A stretch of DNA of 64,000 nucleotides from assembly GCA_964545855.1 (NCBI GenBank), contig CAZJHD010000006.1, forward strand, positions 66,322 through 130,321, in the 5' to 3' direction. Below are positions 17,701 to 26,299 of this stretch, piece by piece. The stretch is from CAZJHD01 sp964545855. GTDB lineage: Bacteria > Planctomycetota > UBA1135 > JACQFD01. How positions within the stretch are numbered: position 1 is the stretch's first letter; the number at the start of each line of letters is the position of its first letter. The notes beneath the pieces are model-generated. The model worked only from the letters and a program-made list of their open reading frames with translations, ran no database searches and was not told the DNA's origin. A program made the position numbers and the translations under genes.

Positions 17701-19134
17701 TCAGCGGGTGCCGGCGGGCTGCGCCACGACCGCTCCGAGGGGCGCCTCGCCCTCCCGCGTCGTCGCGGTCTTCCAGAGGTTCCAGAGGAAGCAGCCGTAA
17801 CCGAAGAGGATCGCGACGCCGGAGATCGATCGCGCGAGCCAGTAGGGCTCCGAGGCGGTGATCGACTTCGTGAAGGGCTCGAGACCGATCCACGAGCTCC
17901 CCTGGATCAGGCCCGCGATCATCAGCGCGATCCACATCACGAAGTTGGCGATCGCGAGGAGCCAGAAGGCCCAGTGGTTCAGGCGGTCGCTCCACCAGGA
18001 GGCGCGGCCGCACAGGCGCGGCCAGAGGAACGTCGTGAACCCGAAGACGAAGAAGGAGAACGTCCCGAACATCACGAAGTGGGCGTGCCCGACCACCCAG
18101 TCGGTGAAGTGGACGTAGGCCTGCACCGTGAAGGTCACCTGCAGCGCGCACTGGAGGCAGGTCAGCAGGTAGGAGATCGCGCCCGCGACGAACCACCGGA
18201 GCGGGAGCTTCGTGTAGGCCTCCGTCGTCCCCTGCCGGAGCGTCTGCCAGAAGTTGTAGAGCACCGTGTAGACGACGAGGTGCACCCCGATGGACGACAC
18301 GACGGACATCGCCTGCACCCACATGGGGATCGGCGAGTGGAGGTAGTGGTGCGCGCCGTTCAGCGGGTAGAGGAAGGCGAGCGACCAGAAGCCGAGCAGC
18401 GAGACGTTGTGGGAGAAGATCGGCTTCCGGAGCACGGCCGGCACGAGGTAGTACATGAGCCCCCAGCCGACGGGCGTGACGTACAGACCCACGAGGTCGT
18501 GGATGTACATCGACGTGAGCGCGGCGCCGGCCGATCCGGGCACCCAGTACTCGGGGAAGAAGTTCCCGACGAAGTAGTTGATCGCCGTCCAGACGAAGGC
18601 GGCGATGAAGTACCAGAGGCTCACGTAGAGCGGCCGTCGCTCCGTGACCGCGTGACGCAGGATCGGGCCGAGCACGACGTTCACGGCGACGATCGCGAGC
18701 GCCACGAGCACGATCGGGTCGATCCAGACGGGCGTCTCACCCCACTCGATCGCCTGCATCTGACCGAAGAAGAGGTAGCCGACGACGGTGGCGACGAGGA
18801 TCGCGTTCCAGGCGACGAGCCCGAACCAGCCGACGGCCTGGGAGAGGACGGGACGGCGCGTGAGCCGCGGAATCACGTACTCCAGCAGGCCGAGGGTCGC
18901 CGTGACGAGGAAGCCGAAGGCGACGCCGCTCGTGTGGACGACCCGCACGCGCCCCGGCGAGAGCACCTCGATCCCGGGCGCGAGATAGAGGCGCAGGAAC
19001 TGCGTCGAGTAGAGGAATCCCGCGAGGATCGCGGCGGCGAGCCAGAAGAAGGCGCTCACGAGCCACCACTTCACGCGCGCCGAGCAGACGACGTCGTCGG
19101 TGGGGATTCCGAGTCGTGCGTGCGGATCGCTCAC
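17701..19134 (-). CDS. ccoN: cbb3-type cytochrome c oxidase catalytic subunit I (CcoN/FixN)
   Basis: This 477-residue, twelve-helix heme-copper oxidase subunit reduces O2 to water. The metal ligands keep the spacing I recall for Pseudomonas stutzeri CcoN: His67 and His352 for heme b, His350 for heme b3, and His212, His262 and His263 for CuB. Tyr256, six residues before the His pair, is at the position of the cross-linked active-site Tyr. The start is a GTG at 19134 overlapping the stop of the tetraheme cytochrome gene (GTGA), which gives a short polar head before the first helix; a second GTG at 'VKWWLVSAFF' is possible. C-family oxidases usually have high O2 affinity, so a role at low oxygen is plausible. 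Confidence 0.94.
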   Translation of the reverse strand: MSDPHARLGIPTDDVVCSARVKWWLVSAFFWLAAAILAGFLYSTQFLRLYLAPGIEVLSPGRVRVVHTSGVAFGFLVTATLGLLEYVIPRLTRRPVLSQAVGWFGLVAWNAILVATVVGYLFFGQMQAIEWGETPVWIDPIVLVALAIVAVNVVLGPILRHAVTERRPLYVSLWYFIAAFVWTAINYFVGNFFPEYWVPGSAGAALTSMYIHDLVGLYVTPVGWGLMYYLVPAVLRKPIFSHNVSLLGFWSLAFLYPLNGAHHYLHSPIPMWVQAMSVVSSIGVHLVVYTVLYNFWQTLRQGTTEAYTKLPLRWFVAGAISYLLTCLQCALQVTFTVQAYVHFTDWVVGHAHFVMFGTFSFFVFGFTTFLWPRLCGRASWWSDRLNHWAFWLLAIANFVMWIALMIAGLIQGSSWIGLEPFTKSITASEPYWLARSISGVAILFGYGCFLWNLWKTATTREGEAPLGAVVAQPAGTR

Positions 19135-20744
19135 TTGACGCCGCTCCGCGCGGGCGCGCGCAGGGACAGCACGAAGGCCGTCACGTCCCGGATCTCCTCG
19201 GCATCGAGGGCGCGCGCGAACCCGGGCATCGGAGTTCCCTCGAAGCCGTGGGTGATGGTCCAGAGGACGCGGTCGGGGACTTCGCCTGCCTTGAAGGGCT
19301 CCTCGACGAGGTTGCGCGGCCGGAGCCGCTCGCCGCGGAAGTCCTCGAGGACCGGCGCGAGGGCGCCGTCGCCCCTTCCGCCGTCGCCGTGGCAGGGCGC
19401 ACAGCGGGCGGCGAAGACGGCACGGCCGCGCTCGACGGCCTCCGGCGCGTTCCATCCGGGCTCGAGGAGTGGGAGCGGCGGGAGCGGAGCGGGAGGGAGC
19501 GCCCGCGCAGCACCGAGGTCGCGCAGGTACTCGACCAGCGCCTCGATCTCCGCCTCCGAGTGGAGGTTCCAGGGCGGCATCGACGTGCCCGGGATCCCCT
19601 CGCGCAACGTGGCCTTCAGGTCGTCGGCCGTGGCGAAGGAGCCGTCCTCCGTGCGCTTGCGTTTGAAGAGACCGAGGTCGAGGCTCGACGGGCGGATCGA
19701 GAGCCACGGCATCGCGGGGCCGTCGCCGCGTCCCGACTTCCCGTGGCATCCCGCGCAGTGCGCGAGGAAGGTCCGCTCGCCGAGGCGGACGCGGTCCTGC
19801 GCGGCCGTGCGCGCGATGGAGCCGAGCACCGGCGCCTCCACGGGGCTCCGCCGCTCGCGCCGCCAGAGGCTCGCGGTGTAGTGCGCGAGATCGACGAGCT
19901 CCGCTTCCGTGAGGGAGCTCGAGTAGGACGGCATGGGCGTTCCGGAGAGACCCGTCGTCAGAACGCGGAGGACGTCGCGTGCGTCGGCGACGCCCTTGAA
20001 GAGCGCAGGACCCCGCGCGAGGTTCGCGGGACGGATGGAGCTCCCCTCCTCGACCACGAGCGTCGCCGCCGAGGGGCCGTCGCCAAGTCCGCGCTCTCCG
20101 TGGCACCGCCCGCACTCGCCCTTCGCGCGGTAGAGCTCCTCGCCGCGGGCGAGCGCCGCCTCATCGCTCGCGTGCGCGAGCTCGGCGATCGCGAGCTCCG
20201 GCTCCGCCGGCCGCAGCTCGAAGAGGTTCACGTCGGCCTCCTCGTCCTCGTCGAAGTAGGTCGTGAGCCGCTTCACTTCGTCGACGAGCGCCCATCGGTC
20301 GGCGGCGGGGAGCGCGTCGAAGGCCGGCATGCGGCTCGGGAGGATCCCGGCGCTGACGGTCCGGAACAGATCGGCGTCGCTCGGGAGCGAGCCCTCGGGC
20401 GTCGAGCGGAGCCGAAAGCGGCCGAAGCTGAAGTTCCGCGGCGGAGGATCGAAGGCGGCGGCGATGGGGCCGTCGCCGAGCCCTTTCTCGCCGTGGCACG
20501 CGGCGCACCATTGCCGGTAGAGCTCGGCGCCGCGTGCGCTCGAGGTCTCCGCCGACGGGCGCGCCGGCACGTCGACGCGCGACCAGAGCGTGCGGCGTCC
20601 GACGACGGCCGCGTCGAGACCGTGGAGCCCCTCTCCGGGCGCGACGATCTGGTCGACGCGCGCGACCCACGCCGCGGCCATGCCGATGGAGAGGAGGACG
20701 GAGGCCCAGAAGACCGCCAGCAGGGGACGCGGCGCGCGGCGCAC
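19131..20744 (-). CDS. membrane-anchored tetraheme cytochrome c of the oxidase cluster
   Basis: The 537-residue product has an N-terminal membrane anchor (about residues 8-27) and four repeated cytochrome c domains in the periplasm. Heme sites are 'CAACH' at 80-84, 'CGRCH' at 211-215, 'CAGCH' at 330-334 and 'CAPCH' at 448-452. Each is followed by 'G..GxGDGP/A' and, 55-65 residues on, by a Met in 'SRMPAF', 'GTPMPSY', 'GTSMPPW' or 'GTPMPGF' that can be the sixth ligand. It is the first gene of the cluster and overlaps ccoN by GTGA. It probably replaces diheme CcoP as electron donor, or forms a larger input branch. This arrangement is inferred, not known to me for a characterised enzyme. Confidence 0.88.
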   Translation of the reverse strand: MRRAPRPLLAVFWASVLLSIGMAAAWVARVDQIVAPGEGLHGLDAAVVGRRTLWSRVDVPARPSAETSSARGAELYRQWCAACHGEKGLGDGPIAAAFDPPPRNFSFGRFRLRSTPEGSLPSDADLFRTVSAGILPSRMPAFDALPAADRWALVDEVKRLTTYFDEDEEADVNLFELRPAEPELAIAELAHASDEAALARGEELYRAKGECGRCHGERGLGDGPSAATLVVEEGSSIRPANLARGPALFKGVADARDVLRVLTTGLSGTPMPSYSSSLTEAELVDLAHYTASLWRRERRSPVEAPVLGSIARTAAQDRVRLGERTFLAHCAGCHGKSGRGDGPAMPWLSIRPSSLDLGLFKRKRTEDGSFATADDLKATLREGIPGTSMPPWNLHSEAEIEALVEYLRDLGAARALPPAPLPPLPLLEPGWNAPEAVERGRAVFAARCAPCHGDGGRGDGALAPVLEDFRGERLRPRNLVEEPFKAGEVPDRVLWTITHGFEGTPMPGFARALDAEEIRDVTAFVLSLRAPARSGVK

Positions 20745-20891
20745 GCGCCGGCGCGAGGCAGGAAGCGTGCCGCGGAGGCGCCGCGGCGTGCGAGGCCGGC
20801 GCGGCGACGAGCCGGTGTCCCGGGGCGCGCCAGGCGGTGGCGCGCGCGGAGCCAGTCGCGCGGCGGCATCGAGCTCCGCGCGCGCGCCGCG

Positions 20892-21245
20892 TCAGCCGAT
20901 CACGTCGTCGTAGGCGTCGGCGTGGAATCCGATCATCAGGCGATCTCCGAGGCGGAGCGTCGGCGCGCGCAGATTCCCGGTCGGACCGATCACGAGCGCC
21001 GTGAGCTCGGCGTCGCTCGGCTTCTCCCGAGCGAGGTCGACTTCGACGATCTTCTTCCCCTTCGCGACGACGAGCCGCTTCGCCTTGCGGACGAGGGCGA
21101 GTGCCGCGGCGCGCCCGATCGGCGCCTTCCTCGCGTCGACGGTCTCACGGACCGTCGCGCCGCGCTCGGCCATCCAGCCATCGGCGCGGCCGCAGGAGGT
21201 TCAGCCCTTGCGGTGGTAGTACCAGTCGATCGGTCGTGCGGTCAT
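20892..21245 (-). CDS. ArsC/Spx-family thioredoxin-fold protein, candidate selenoprotein (Sec in a UxxC motif)
   Basis: Read from the ATG at 21245, this is 117 residues with one in-frame TGA at codon 15 (21203-21201). The surrounding residues 'DWYYHRKG-(TGA)-TSCGRADGW' align with the Spx/ArsC active site, where Bacillus Spx has 'SPSCTSCRKARAWL'. The TGA stands exactly at the first Cys of CxxC, giving UxxC, a frequent selenoprotein motif. Downstream the family continues normally with 'VDARKAPIGRAAAL', 'GPTGNLRAPTLRLGDRLMIGF' and a C-terminal helix, so the gene is not decaying. A hairpin follows the TGA (see 21159). A start after the TGA (ATG 21173) would delete the active site. Role: probably a selenol-thiol redox enzyme; arsenate as substrate is not shown. 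It lies 147 bases upstream of the oxidase cluster. Confidence 0.8.
21159..21190 (-). promoter_or_regulatory. bacterial SECIS-like hairpin downstream of the in-frame TGA
   Basis: On the mRNA a perfect seven-base-pair stem (21190-21184 with 21165-21159) begins ten bases after the UGA. After a small asymmetric internal loop a three-pair upper stem (21179-21177 with 21170-21168) closes a six-base apical loop, UGGAUG (21176-21171). The loop starts 24 bases after the UGA and has G at its second position. As I recall the bacterial SECIS consensus, an apical loop with G in the first two positions at roughly 16-37 bases from UGA is what SelB binds. In GC-rich DNA such stems also arise by chance. Confidence 0.55.
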
Positions 21246-21365
21246 GGAGGCGTTCGAGGACGAGGAGACGCGAGAGCCTATCCGGAACGCGCGCCCCTCC
21301 GCGCGCCCCGGTCGTCGGGCCGGCGGGTAGCATGCGCCGCCGCTCCTCCCGGCGCCGCACACCCC

Positions 21366-22655
21366 ATGGCTCCGAGCCGTCGCGCCTTCCTCGCGTCCGC
21401 CGCCGCGCCGCTCCTCGCGCGCGCCACGGGCGTCGCGTCGCCGATCGGGCTGGAGGCCGCCCTCGCCGCGATCGCCGGCCGCACGAGCGCGGAGGTCGCC
21501 TCGGACGAGGACTTCTGGTTCGCCGTGCAGCAGGGATTCGCGATCGATCGCAGCCTGCTCAACTTCAATCACGGCGGCACCTGCTCGGCTCCCGCCGTCG
21601 TGATGGAGGCCCTGAAGCGGCACCTCGACTTCTCCAATCACGCTCCCACGAAGCAGATGTGGGGCGTCCTCGGTCCGCAGATCGAGACCGTCCGCGAGCG
21701 ACTGGCCCGCGACCTCGGCTGCTCGCCGGAGGAGATCGCGCTCACGCGCAACTCGACGGAGTCGCTCGAGGCGGTGCAGCTCGGCCTCGACCTCGCGCGC
21801 GGCGACGAAGTCGTGACGACGACGCACGACTACCCGTCGATGCTCACCACGTGGCGCCAGCGCGAGCAGCGCGACGGGATCGTGCTGCGGACCGTGCGAT
21901 TCGATCCGCCCGCGACGCTGGACGCCCTCTACGAGCTCGTGACGTCGGCCGTGACGCCGCGCACGCGCGTGATCCACGTCTGCCACATCACCAACCTCAC
22001 GGGCCAGGTGTTCCCGGTGCGCCGGATCTGCGACTTCGCGCGCGAGCGCGGGATCGAGGTGATCGTCGACGGCGCCCACGCCTACGGACAGTTCCCCTTC
22101 CGGCTCGCCGACCTCGGCTGCGACTACTACGCGGTGAGCCTGCACAAGTGGATCCTGGCGCCGATCGGCACGGGGCTCCTCTTCGTCCGCCGGCCGAAGA
22201 TCGCCGGCCTCTGGCCGCTCTTCGCCCATCGCGAGCCCAAGTCCGACGACATCCGGAAGTTCGAGAGCTACGGCACCCATCCCTACGGGCCGAAGCTCGC
22301 GATCGCCGAGGCCCTCACGCACCACCAGGGCATCGGCGGCGAACGGAAGACCGCGCGGCTCCGCTGGCTGCGCGAGCGCTGGATGTCGCGGCTCCGCGGC
22401 CACGAGCGGCTCGTTCGCTACACGTCGGACGACCCCGCCACCTCCGCCGCGATCGGCACCGTCGGGATCCGCGGCGTGGATCCCGTCGCCCTGGTCGCGC
22501 ACCTCTGGAGCGCCCACCGGATCGTCGTGACGCCGATCGTCGTCGACGACGTCGCCGGCATCCGCATCACCCCCAACGTCTCCACGACCGTCGAGGAGGT
22601 GGACCTCCTCGCCGACGCCCTCGTCGCCGTCGCCGACGGCGGTCTCCCCCGCTGA
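21366..22655 (+). CDS. Tat-exported class V aminotransferase-fold PLP enzyme (isopenicillin N epimerase-like)
   Basis: The 429-residue product opens with a twin-arginine signal, 'SRRAFLASAAAPLLA', starting at ATG 21366, so it is probably exported folded with its cofactor. The fold-type I PLP core shows 'NHGGTCSAPAVV' near 63, 'TRNSTES' near 129, 'TTTHDYPSM', the Asp that binds the pyridine N in 'VIVDGAHAYGQ', and the Schiff-base Lys261 in 'SLHKWI'. These match the cysteine desulfurase/isopenicillin N epimerase branch; no cysteine-desulfurase catalytic loop is apparent. Substrate is unknown. The next gene starts 16 bases downstream, so the two are probably co-transcribed. A -10-like 'TAGCAT' at 21328-21333 is the only promoter hint. 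Confidence 0.87.
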   Translation: MAPSRRAFLASAAAPLLARATGVASPIGLEAALAAIAGRTSAEVASDEDFWFAVQQGFAIDRSLLNFNHGGTCSAPAVVMEALKRHLDFSNHAPTKQMWGVLGPQIETVRERLARDLGCSPEEIALTRNSTESLEAVQLGLDLARGDEVVTTTHDYPSMLTTWRQREQRDGIVLRTVRFDPPATLDALYELVTSAVTPRTRVIHVCHITNLTGQVFPVRRICDFARERGIEVIVDGAHAYGQFPFRLADLGCDYYAVSLHKWILAPIGTGLLFVRRPKIAGLWPLFAHREPKSDDIRKFESYGTHPYGPKLAIAEALTHHQGIGGERKTARLRWLRERWMSRLRGHERLVRYTSDDPATSAAIGTVGIRGVDPVALVAHLWSAHRIVVTPIVVDDVAGIRITPNVSTTVEEVDLLADALVAVADGGLPR

Positions 22656-22671
22656 TCCGACCGTACAGCCC

Positions 22672-24396
22672 ATGAAGCTCCCGCGCCCGCTCGTCGCCTC
22701 GTCGCTCCTCGCCCTCCTGCTGGCGGGACCGCTCTCCGCCCAGTCCGTCGCGCGCCCCGAGCCGCTCGCGAGGATCGTCGCCGCGGCGGAGGAGAGCGAT
22801 CAGGTCTCCGACCATCTGAAGACCCTCGTCACGGTCTTCGGTCCGCGGCTCACGAGCTCGACCAACCTGGAGCGGGCGAACGAGTGGGCGCGCGCGAAGT
22901 TCGAGTCCTTCGGCCTGGAGGCGACGATCGAGGAATGGGGCACCTTCCCCGTCGGCTTCGACCGCGGCCCCTGGAGCGGGCGGATGCTCGCCCCCGAGGA
23001 GTCGGCGCTCGACTTCGGAACCAACTCCTGGACCCCGGGGACGCGCGGCGCGGCGGCGGGTCCGGCCGTCGCGTGGCCGCCGAGCGCGGACGCCGTGCGC
23101 GCCGATGCCGGGCGCTACCGCGGTGCGTGGATCGTCGCTCCGCCGGCGCAGGCGGGACGCGCGCCCGGCGGCGCCGGCGCCCAGGGCGGAGCGGGAGCGG
23201 CGGCGGAGCGGCAGGCCATCGAGGGCGCCCTCGAGGAGGCCGGCGCCCTCGGCGTCGTACGGCCCACGCGCAACCACCTGATCGTCACCTCCGGGAGCTA
23301 CCGCATCGATGGCGCGAAGCTGCCGAAGCTCGTGCGGGTGAGTCTCCGCGTCGACCAGCACAAGGGCCTGCACGAGAAGATCGAGGCCGGCGAGGAGGTC
23401 CGGCTCGAGTTCGACGTGCAGAACCGCTTCCTTCCGGGACCCGTGCCCGTCTCCAACGTGATCGCGCGGCTCCAGGGCACGGAGTGGCCCGACGAGTACG
23501 TCGTCGTCGGCGGCCACATCGACTCCTGGGACGGAGCCGTGGGCACGACGGACAACGGCACGGGAGTGTCGACGACGCTCGAGGCGGCGCGCCTGCTCAC
23601 GGCGGCCGGGCTGAAGCCGAAGCGCACGATCCTCTTCATGCTCTGGAGCGGCGAGGAGCAGGGGCTCCTCGGATCGCGCGGCTGGATCGCGAAACACAAG
23701 GACATGCTCCCGAAGATCTCCGCCGTCCTCGTGCACGACGGCGGCACGGCCTACGTGTCCGGGATCCTCGCGACGCCCGCCATGAAGCCGCTCTTCGACG
23801 AGGTGCTCGGACCGCTCGCCGCGCTCGATCCGACGAAGCCCTTCGAGATCCGCGAGGTGCCCGGCCTCCCCGCCGGCATCGGCAGCGACCACGACGCGTT
23901 CCTGCGGGAGGGCGTGCCCGGCTTCTTCTGGTCGCAGTCGCGCGACGTCGACTACAACCGGACGCATCACACGCAGTTCGACACGCTCGATGCGGCGCGC
24001 CCCGACTACCAGCGGCACTCGGCGCGCGTGATCGCCTACGGGGCCTACGCCCTCGCCGGACTCCCGGCGCTCCTTCCGCGGGAGAACCTCGTCGCTCCCC
24101 GGGGCACCGGCGGCGGCCGCGGCGCCGGCGCCCGGAGGCTGCTGGGCGTGTCCCTCGGCGGCGACGGTCTCGAGATCGAATCGGTCTCGGAGGACAGCGT
24201 CGCCGCGAAGGCGGGTCTCCAGCCGGGCGACACCATCCTCCAGATCGGCGAGACCAAGCTCGCGAGCGCCGAGGACCTGCGCACGGCCCTGCGGAGCGCC
24301 GGGGCGAAGGCGACGGTCGTTGTGCGGCGCGACGGCGCGACGAAGACCGTCGAGGTGGAGTGGCCCGCGGCGGAGCGTCCCGGCGCGGACCGTTGA
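22672..24396 (+). CDS. secreted M28-family zinc peptidase with C-terminal PDZ domain
   Basis: This 574-residue exocellular peptidase has a Sec signal ending 'GPLSAQS', a protease-associated-type insert (about 100-260) with a Gly/Ala-rich low-complexity stretch, and the M28 catalytic core. Zinc ligands are His282 in 'GGHIDSWD', the bridging Asp294 in 'TTDNGTG', Glu328-Glu329 in 'SGEEQG' (catalytic base and ligand), an Asp in 'GSDHDAF' and a His in 'NRTHHTQFD'. Residues about 490-565 form a PDZ domain ('LGVSLGGDGLEIESV', 'AGLQPGDTILQIG'). M28 enzymes are amino- or carboxypeptidases; which one is not clear. It follows the aminotransferase gene, and its TGA overlaps the TTG start of the next gene. 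Confidence 0.92.
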   Translation: MKLPRPLVASSLLALLLAGPLSAQSVARPEPLARIVAAAEESDQVSDHLKTLVTVFGPRLTSSTNLERANEWARAKFESFGLEATIEEWGTFPVGFDRGPWSGRMLAPEESALDFGTNSWTPGTRGAAAGPAVAWPPSADAVRADAGRYRGAWIVAPPAQAGRAPGGAGAQGGAGAAAERQAIEGALEEAGALGVVRPTRNHLIVTSGSYRIDGAKLPKLVRVSLRVDQHKGLHEKIEAGEEVRLEFDVQNRFLPGPVPVSNVIARLQGTEWPDEYVVVGGHIDSWDGAVGTTDNGTGVSTTLEAARLLTAAGLKPKRTILFMLWSGEEQGLLGSRGWIAKHKDMLPKISAVLVHDGGTAYVSGILATPAMKPLFDEVLGPLAALDPTKPFEIREVPGLPAGIGSDHDAFLREGVPGFFWSQSRDVDYNRTHHTQFDTLDAARPDYQRHSARVIAYGAYALAGLPALLPRENLVAPRGTGGGRGAGARRLLGVSLGGDGLEIESVSEDSVAAKAGLQPGDTILQIGETKLASAEDLRTALRSAGAKATVVVRRDGATKTVEVEWPAAERPGADR

Positions 24397-25019
24397 GCCG
24401 ACCGGCGGACGGCGCGCCGGCGGACCGCGCGCTGCGGCGGCTCGCCGCCGAAGCGCGCGCCTGCACCCTCTGCGCCGAGGACTTCGGCTTCGCGCCGCGG
24501 CCCGTCTTCCAGGTGGATCGGAGGGCACCCGTGCTCCTCGCGGGGCAGGCTCCGGGCCGGCGCGTCCACGAGACGGGCGTTCCGTGGAACGACCCGAGCG
24601 GCGATCGACTCCGCGGCTGGCTCGGCGTCGACCGGGAGACGTTCTACGACCCGTCGCGGTTCGCGATCCTCCCGACGGGTCTCTGCTTCCCGGGAACGGT
24701 CCCGGGGAAGGGCGACCTCCCTCCGGCGCCGCGCTGCGCGCCGACGTGGCATCCGCGGTTCATGGGCCTCCTCGCGCCCCGGCTGCGACTGCGTCTCTAC
24801 ATCGGCGCCTACGCGGTCGCCTACCACCGGCCGGAGCTCGCCGGGGTGCCGCTCGCGGAGGCCGTCGCGCGGTTCGAGGAGAACGCGCGCCGGGGCTTCC
24901 TCGTCCTGCCCCATCCCTCGCCGCGCAACCAGCGCTGGCTCCGCGACCGCCCCTGGTTCGAGGCGAAGGTCGTCCCGCGGCTGAGGCGCCTCGTGCGCTC
25001 CGCGCTCGCCGGCGGCTGA
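24393..25019 (+). CDS. uracil-DNA glycosylase superfamily protein
   Basis: The 208-residue product has the UDG fold as found in small bacterial UDG-like proteins: a Cys pair 'CTLC' near residue 26, the active-site block 'LLAGQAPGRRVHETGVPWND' with 'GQAPG' in the place of the catalytic 'GxDPG', a central 'LPTGLCFPG', and the C-terminal 'LPHPSPRN', which is the family's DNA-intercalation motif HPSPxN. It probably removes uracil or related damaged bases, but in this subgroup activity is often unproven. No ATG fits; the TTG at 24393 overlaps the upstream TGA (TTGA), giving a full N-terminus. An internal GTG start would lose the Cys pair. Confidence 0.85.
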   Translation: MSRPADGAPADRALRRLAAEARACTLCAEDFGFAPRPVFQVDRRAPVLLAGQAPGRRVHETGVPWNDPSGDRLRGWLGVDRETFYDPSRFAILPTGLCFPGTVPGKGDLPPAPRCAPTWHPRFMGLLAPRLRLRLYIGAYAVAYHRPELAGVPLAEAVARFEENARRGFLVLPHPSPRNQRWLRDRPWFEAKVVPRLRRLVRSALAGG

Positions 25020-25068
25020 GCCTCCGGACACCGGCCGCTGGCTTGCGGGGGCTCCGCGTCGCACTCTT

Positions 25069-26277
25069 GTGCGCGTGCCGAAGAACTTCCACATGTCCGA
25101 GGCCCCGGGCCAGCCGGTGGCGACGATCCGTCTGAAGGACGCGATCCTCGAGGACCTGAGTCTTCCCCAAGCGTCCGTGAAGCAGCATGCGTTCCCCGGC
25201 GAGCTGCCGCCGAAGGTCGACCGGCTGCGCCTCGAGCTCGGGAGCGCGCCCTTCTCCGCGGAGCTGGGAGCGAAGCTCCGCGAAGCCCTCGATCCGATCG
25301 TCGGCGAGAAGGGAACCGTCGTCCTGCAGACGCATGCGCCCTTCGACGAGGCCGGCGTCGCCGCCCTGCGCGACGCCCTCTGGCCCGCCTTCAACGCGTT
25401 CCGCGCCTACCGGCTCCAGAGCCAGCGCTACATCGACCGCATCGACACCGACGGCACGACGAAGCTCACGAAGCACTTCGTGGCGAACTTCTCCGGCTCG
25501 GCCGTCGCGCTCCGGCGCAGCGCCGCCGCCATGGCGCCCTCGGTCATCGAGAAGAAGTTCGATCAGAACGCGGCCGGCTGGAGCGGAGATCCGAAGTCGC
25601 CCCTCTGGGGACACCACCGCTGGATGCGGCGTTACGTGACCGATGTGGCCGTGCCCCAGCCCGGGGAGCACGTCCTCGACGCGGGCTGCGGCGCCGGCTG
25701 GGTCGGCATCGAGGCGGCGAAGCGCGGCGCCGTCGTGAAGGCCTTCGATCCGAGCCCCGAGATGGTGAAGCACGTCCTGGAGAACGCCGCCGCCGAGGGC
25801 GTGTCGGTGGAAGCGCAGGTGGGCTTCGTCGAGAAGCCGCCCTGGGAGGAGACCTTCGCCCTCGTCCTCAACTCGGGCGTGATCAGCTTCGCGCCGGACG
25901 CCGACCGATTCCTCGAGGCTCTCGACGCGCGCGTCGCTCCCGGAGGCCGTCTCGTGATCGGCGATCTCAACCCGCTCTCCCGCGGCATGGCGCGTCGCCG
26001 GCGCGCGAAGGCGATCCTCCCGATCCGCGAGATGAACGCGCTCCCGCGCGCCGACGTGATCGGCCGCCTCGAGGCGCGCGGCTATCGGATCACGGCGCGA
26101 CGCTACTACCAGCTCACCTATCCGGTGCCGGAGCTGATGAGCCTGTCGGCGGCGAAGCTCGGCGGCCTCGGCTGCGGCTGGCTGCTCGCGAGGAACGTCC
26201 GCGCGGCGCAGCACGATTCGGAGGACGCGGCGGGCTTCGACTCCTGGTGCGTGCGCGCGGAGAAGCCCGCTTCCTGA
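25069..26277 (+). CDS. class I SAM-dependent methyltransferase with an extra N-terminal domain
   Basis: Up to 402 residues. The C-terminal half is a methyltransferase: motif I 'VLDAGCGAGWVGIEA' near 205, 'VKAFDPSPEMVKHVL', then 'FALVLNSGVISFAPD' and 'VAPGGRLVIGDLNPLSRG', which resembles the UbiE/biotin-type methyltransferases. The first 160 residues have no recognised domain; they include 'GTVVLQTHAPFDEAGVAALR' and may be a substrate-binding part. GTG codons at 25069 and 25075 and an ATG at 25093 are all possible starts; I give the longest. Nothing nearby names the substrate. It lies 49 bases after the UDG-like gene, on the same strand, and is convergent with the carrier gene that follows. 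Confidence 0.82.
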   Translation: MRVPKNFHMSEAPGQPVATIRLKDAILEDLSLPQASVKQHAFPGELPPKVDRLRLELGSAPFSAELGAKLREALDPIVGEKGTVVLQTHAPFDEAGVAALRDALWPAFNAFRAYRLQSQRYIDRIDTDGTTKLTKHFVANFSGSAVALRRSAAAMAPSVIEKKFDQNAAGWSGDPKSPLWGHHRWMRRYVTDVAVPQPGEHVLDAGCGAGWVGIEAAKRGAVVKAFDPSPEMVKHVLENAAAEGVSVEAQVGFVEKPPWEETFALVLNSGVISFAPDADRFLEALDARVAPGGRLVIGDLNPLSRGMARRRRAKAILPIREMNALPRADVIGRLEARGYRITARRYYQLTYPVPELMSLSAAKLGGLGCGWLLARNVRAAQHDSEDAAGFDSWCVRAEKPAS

Positions 26278-26299
26278 CGTCTCCGAGTAGCTGTGAGTG

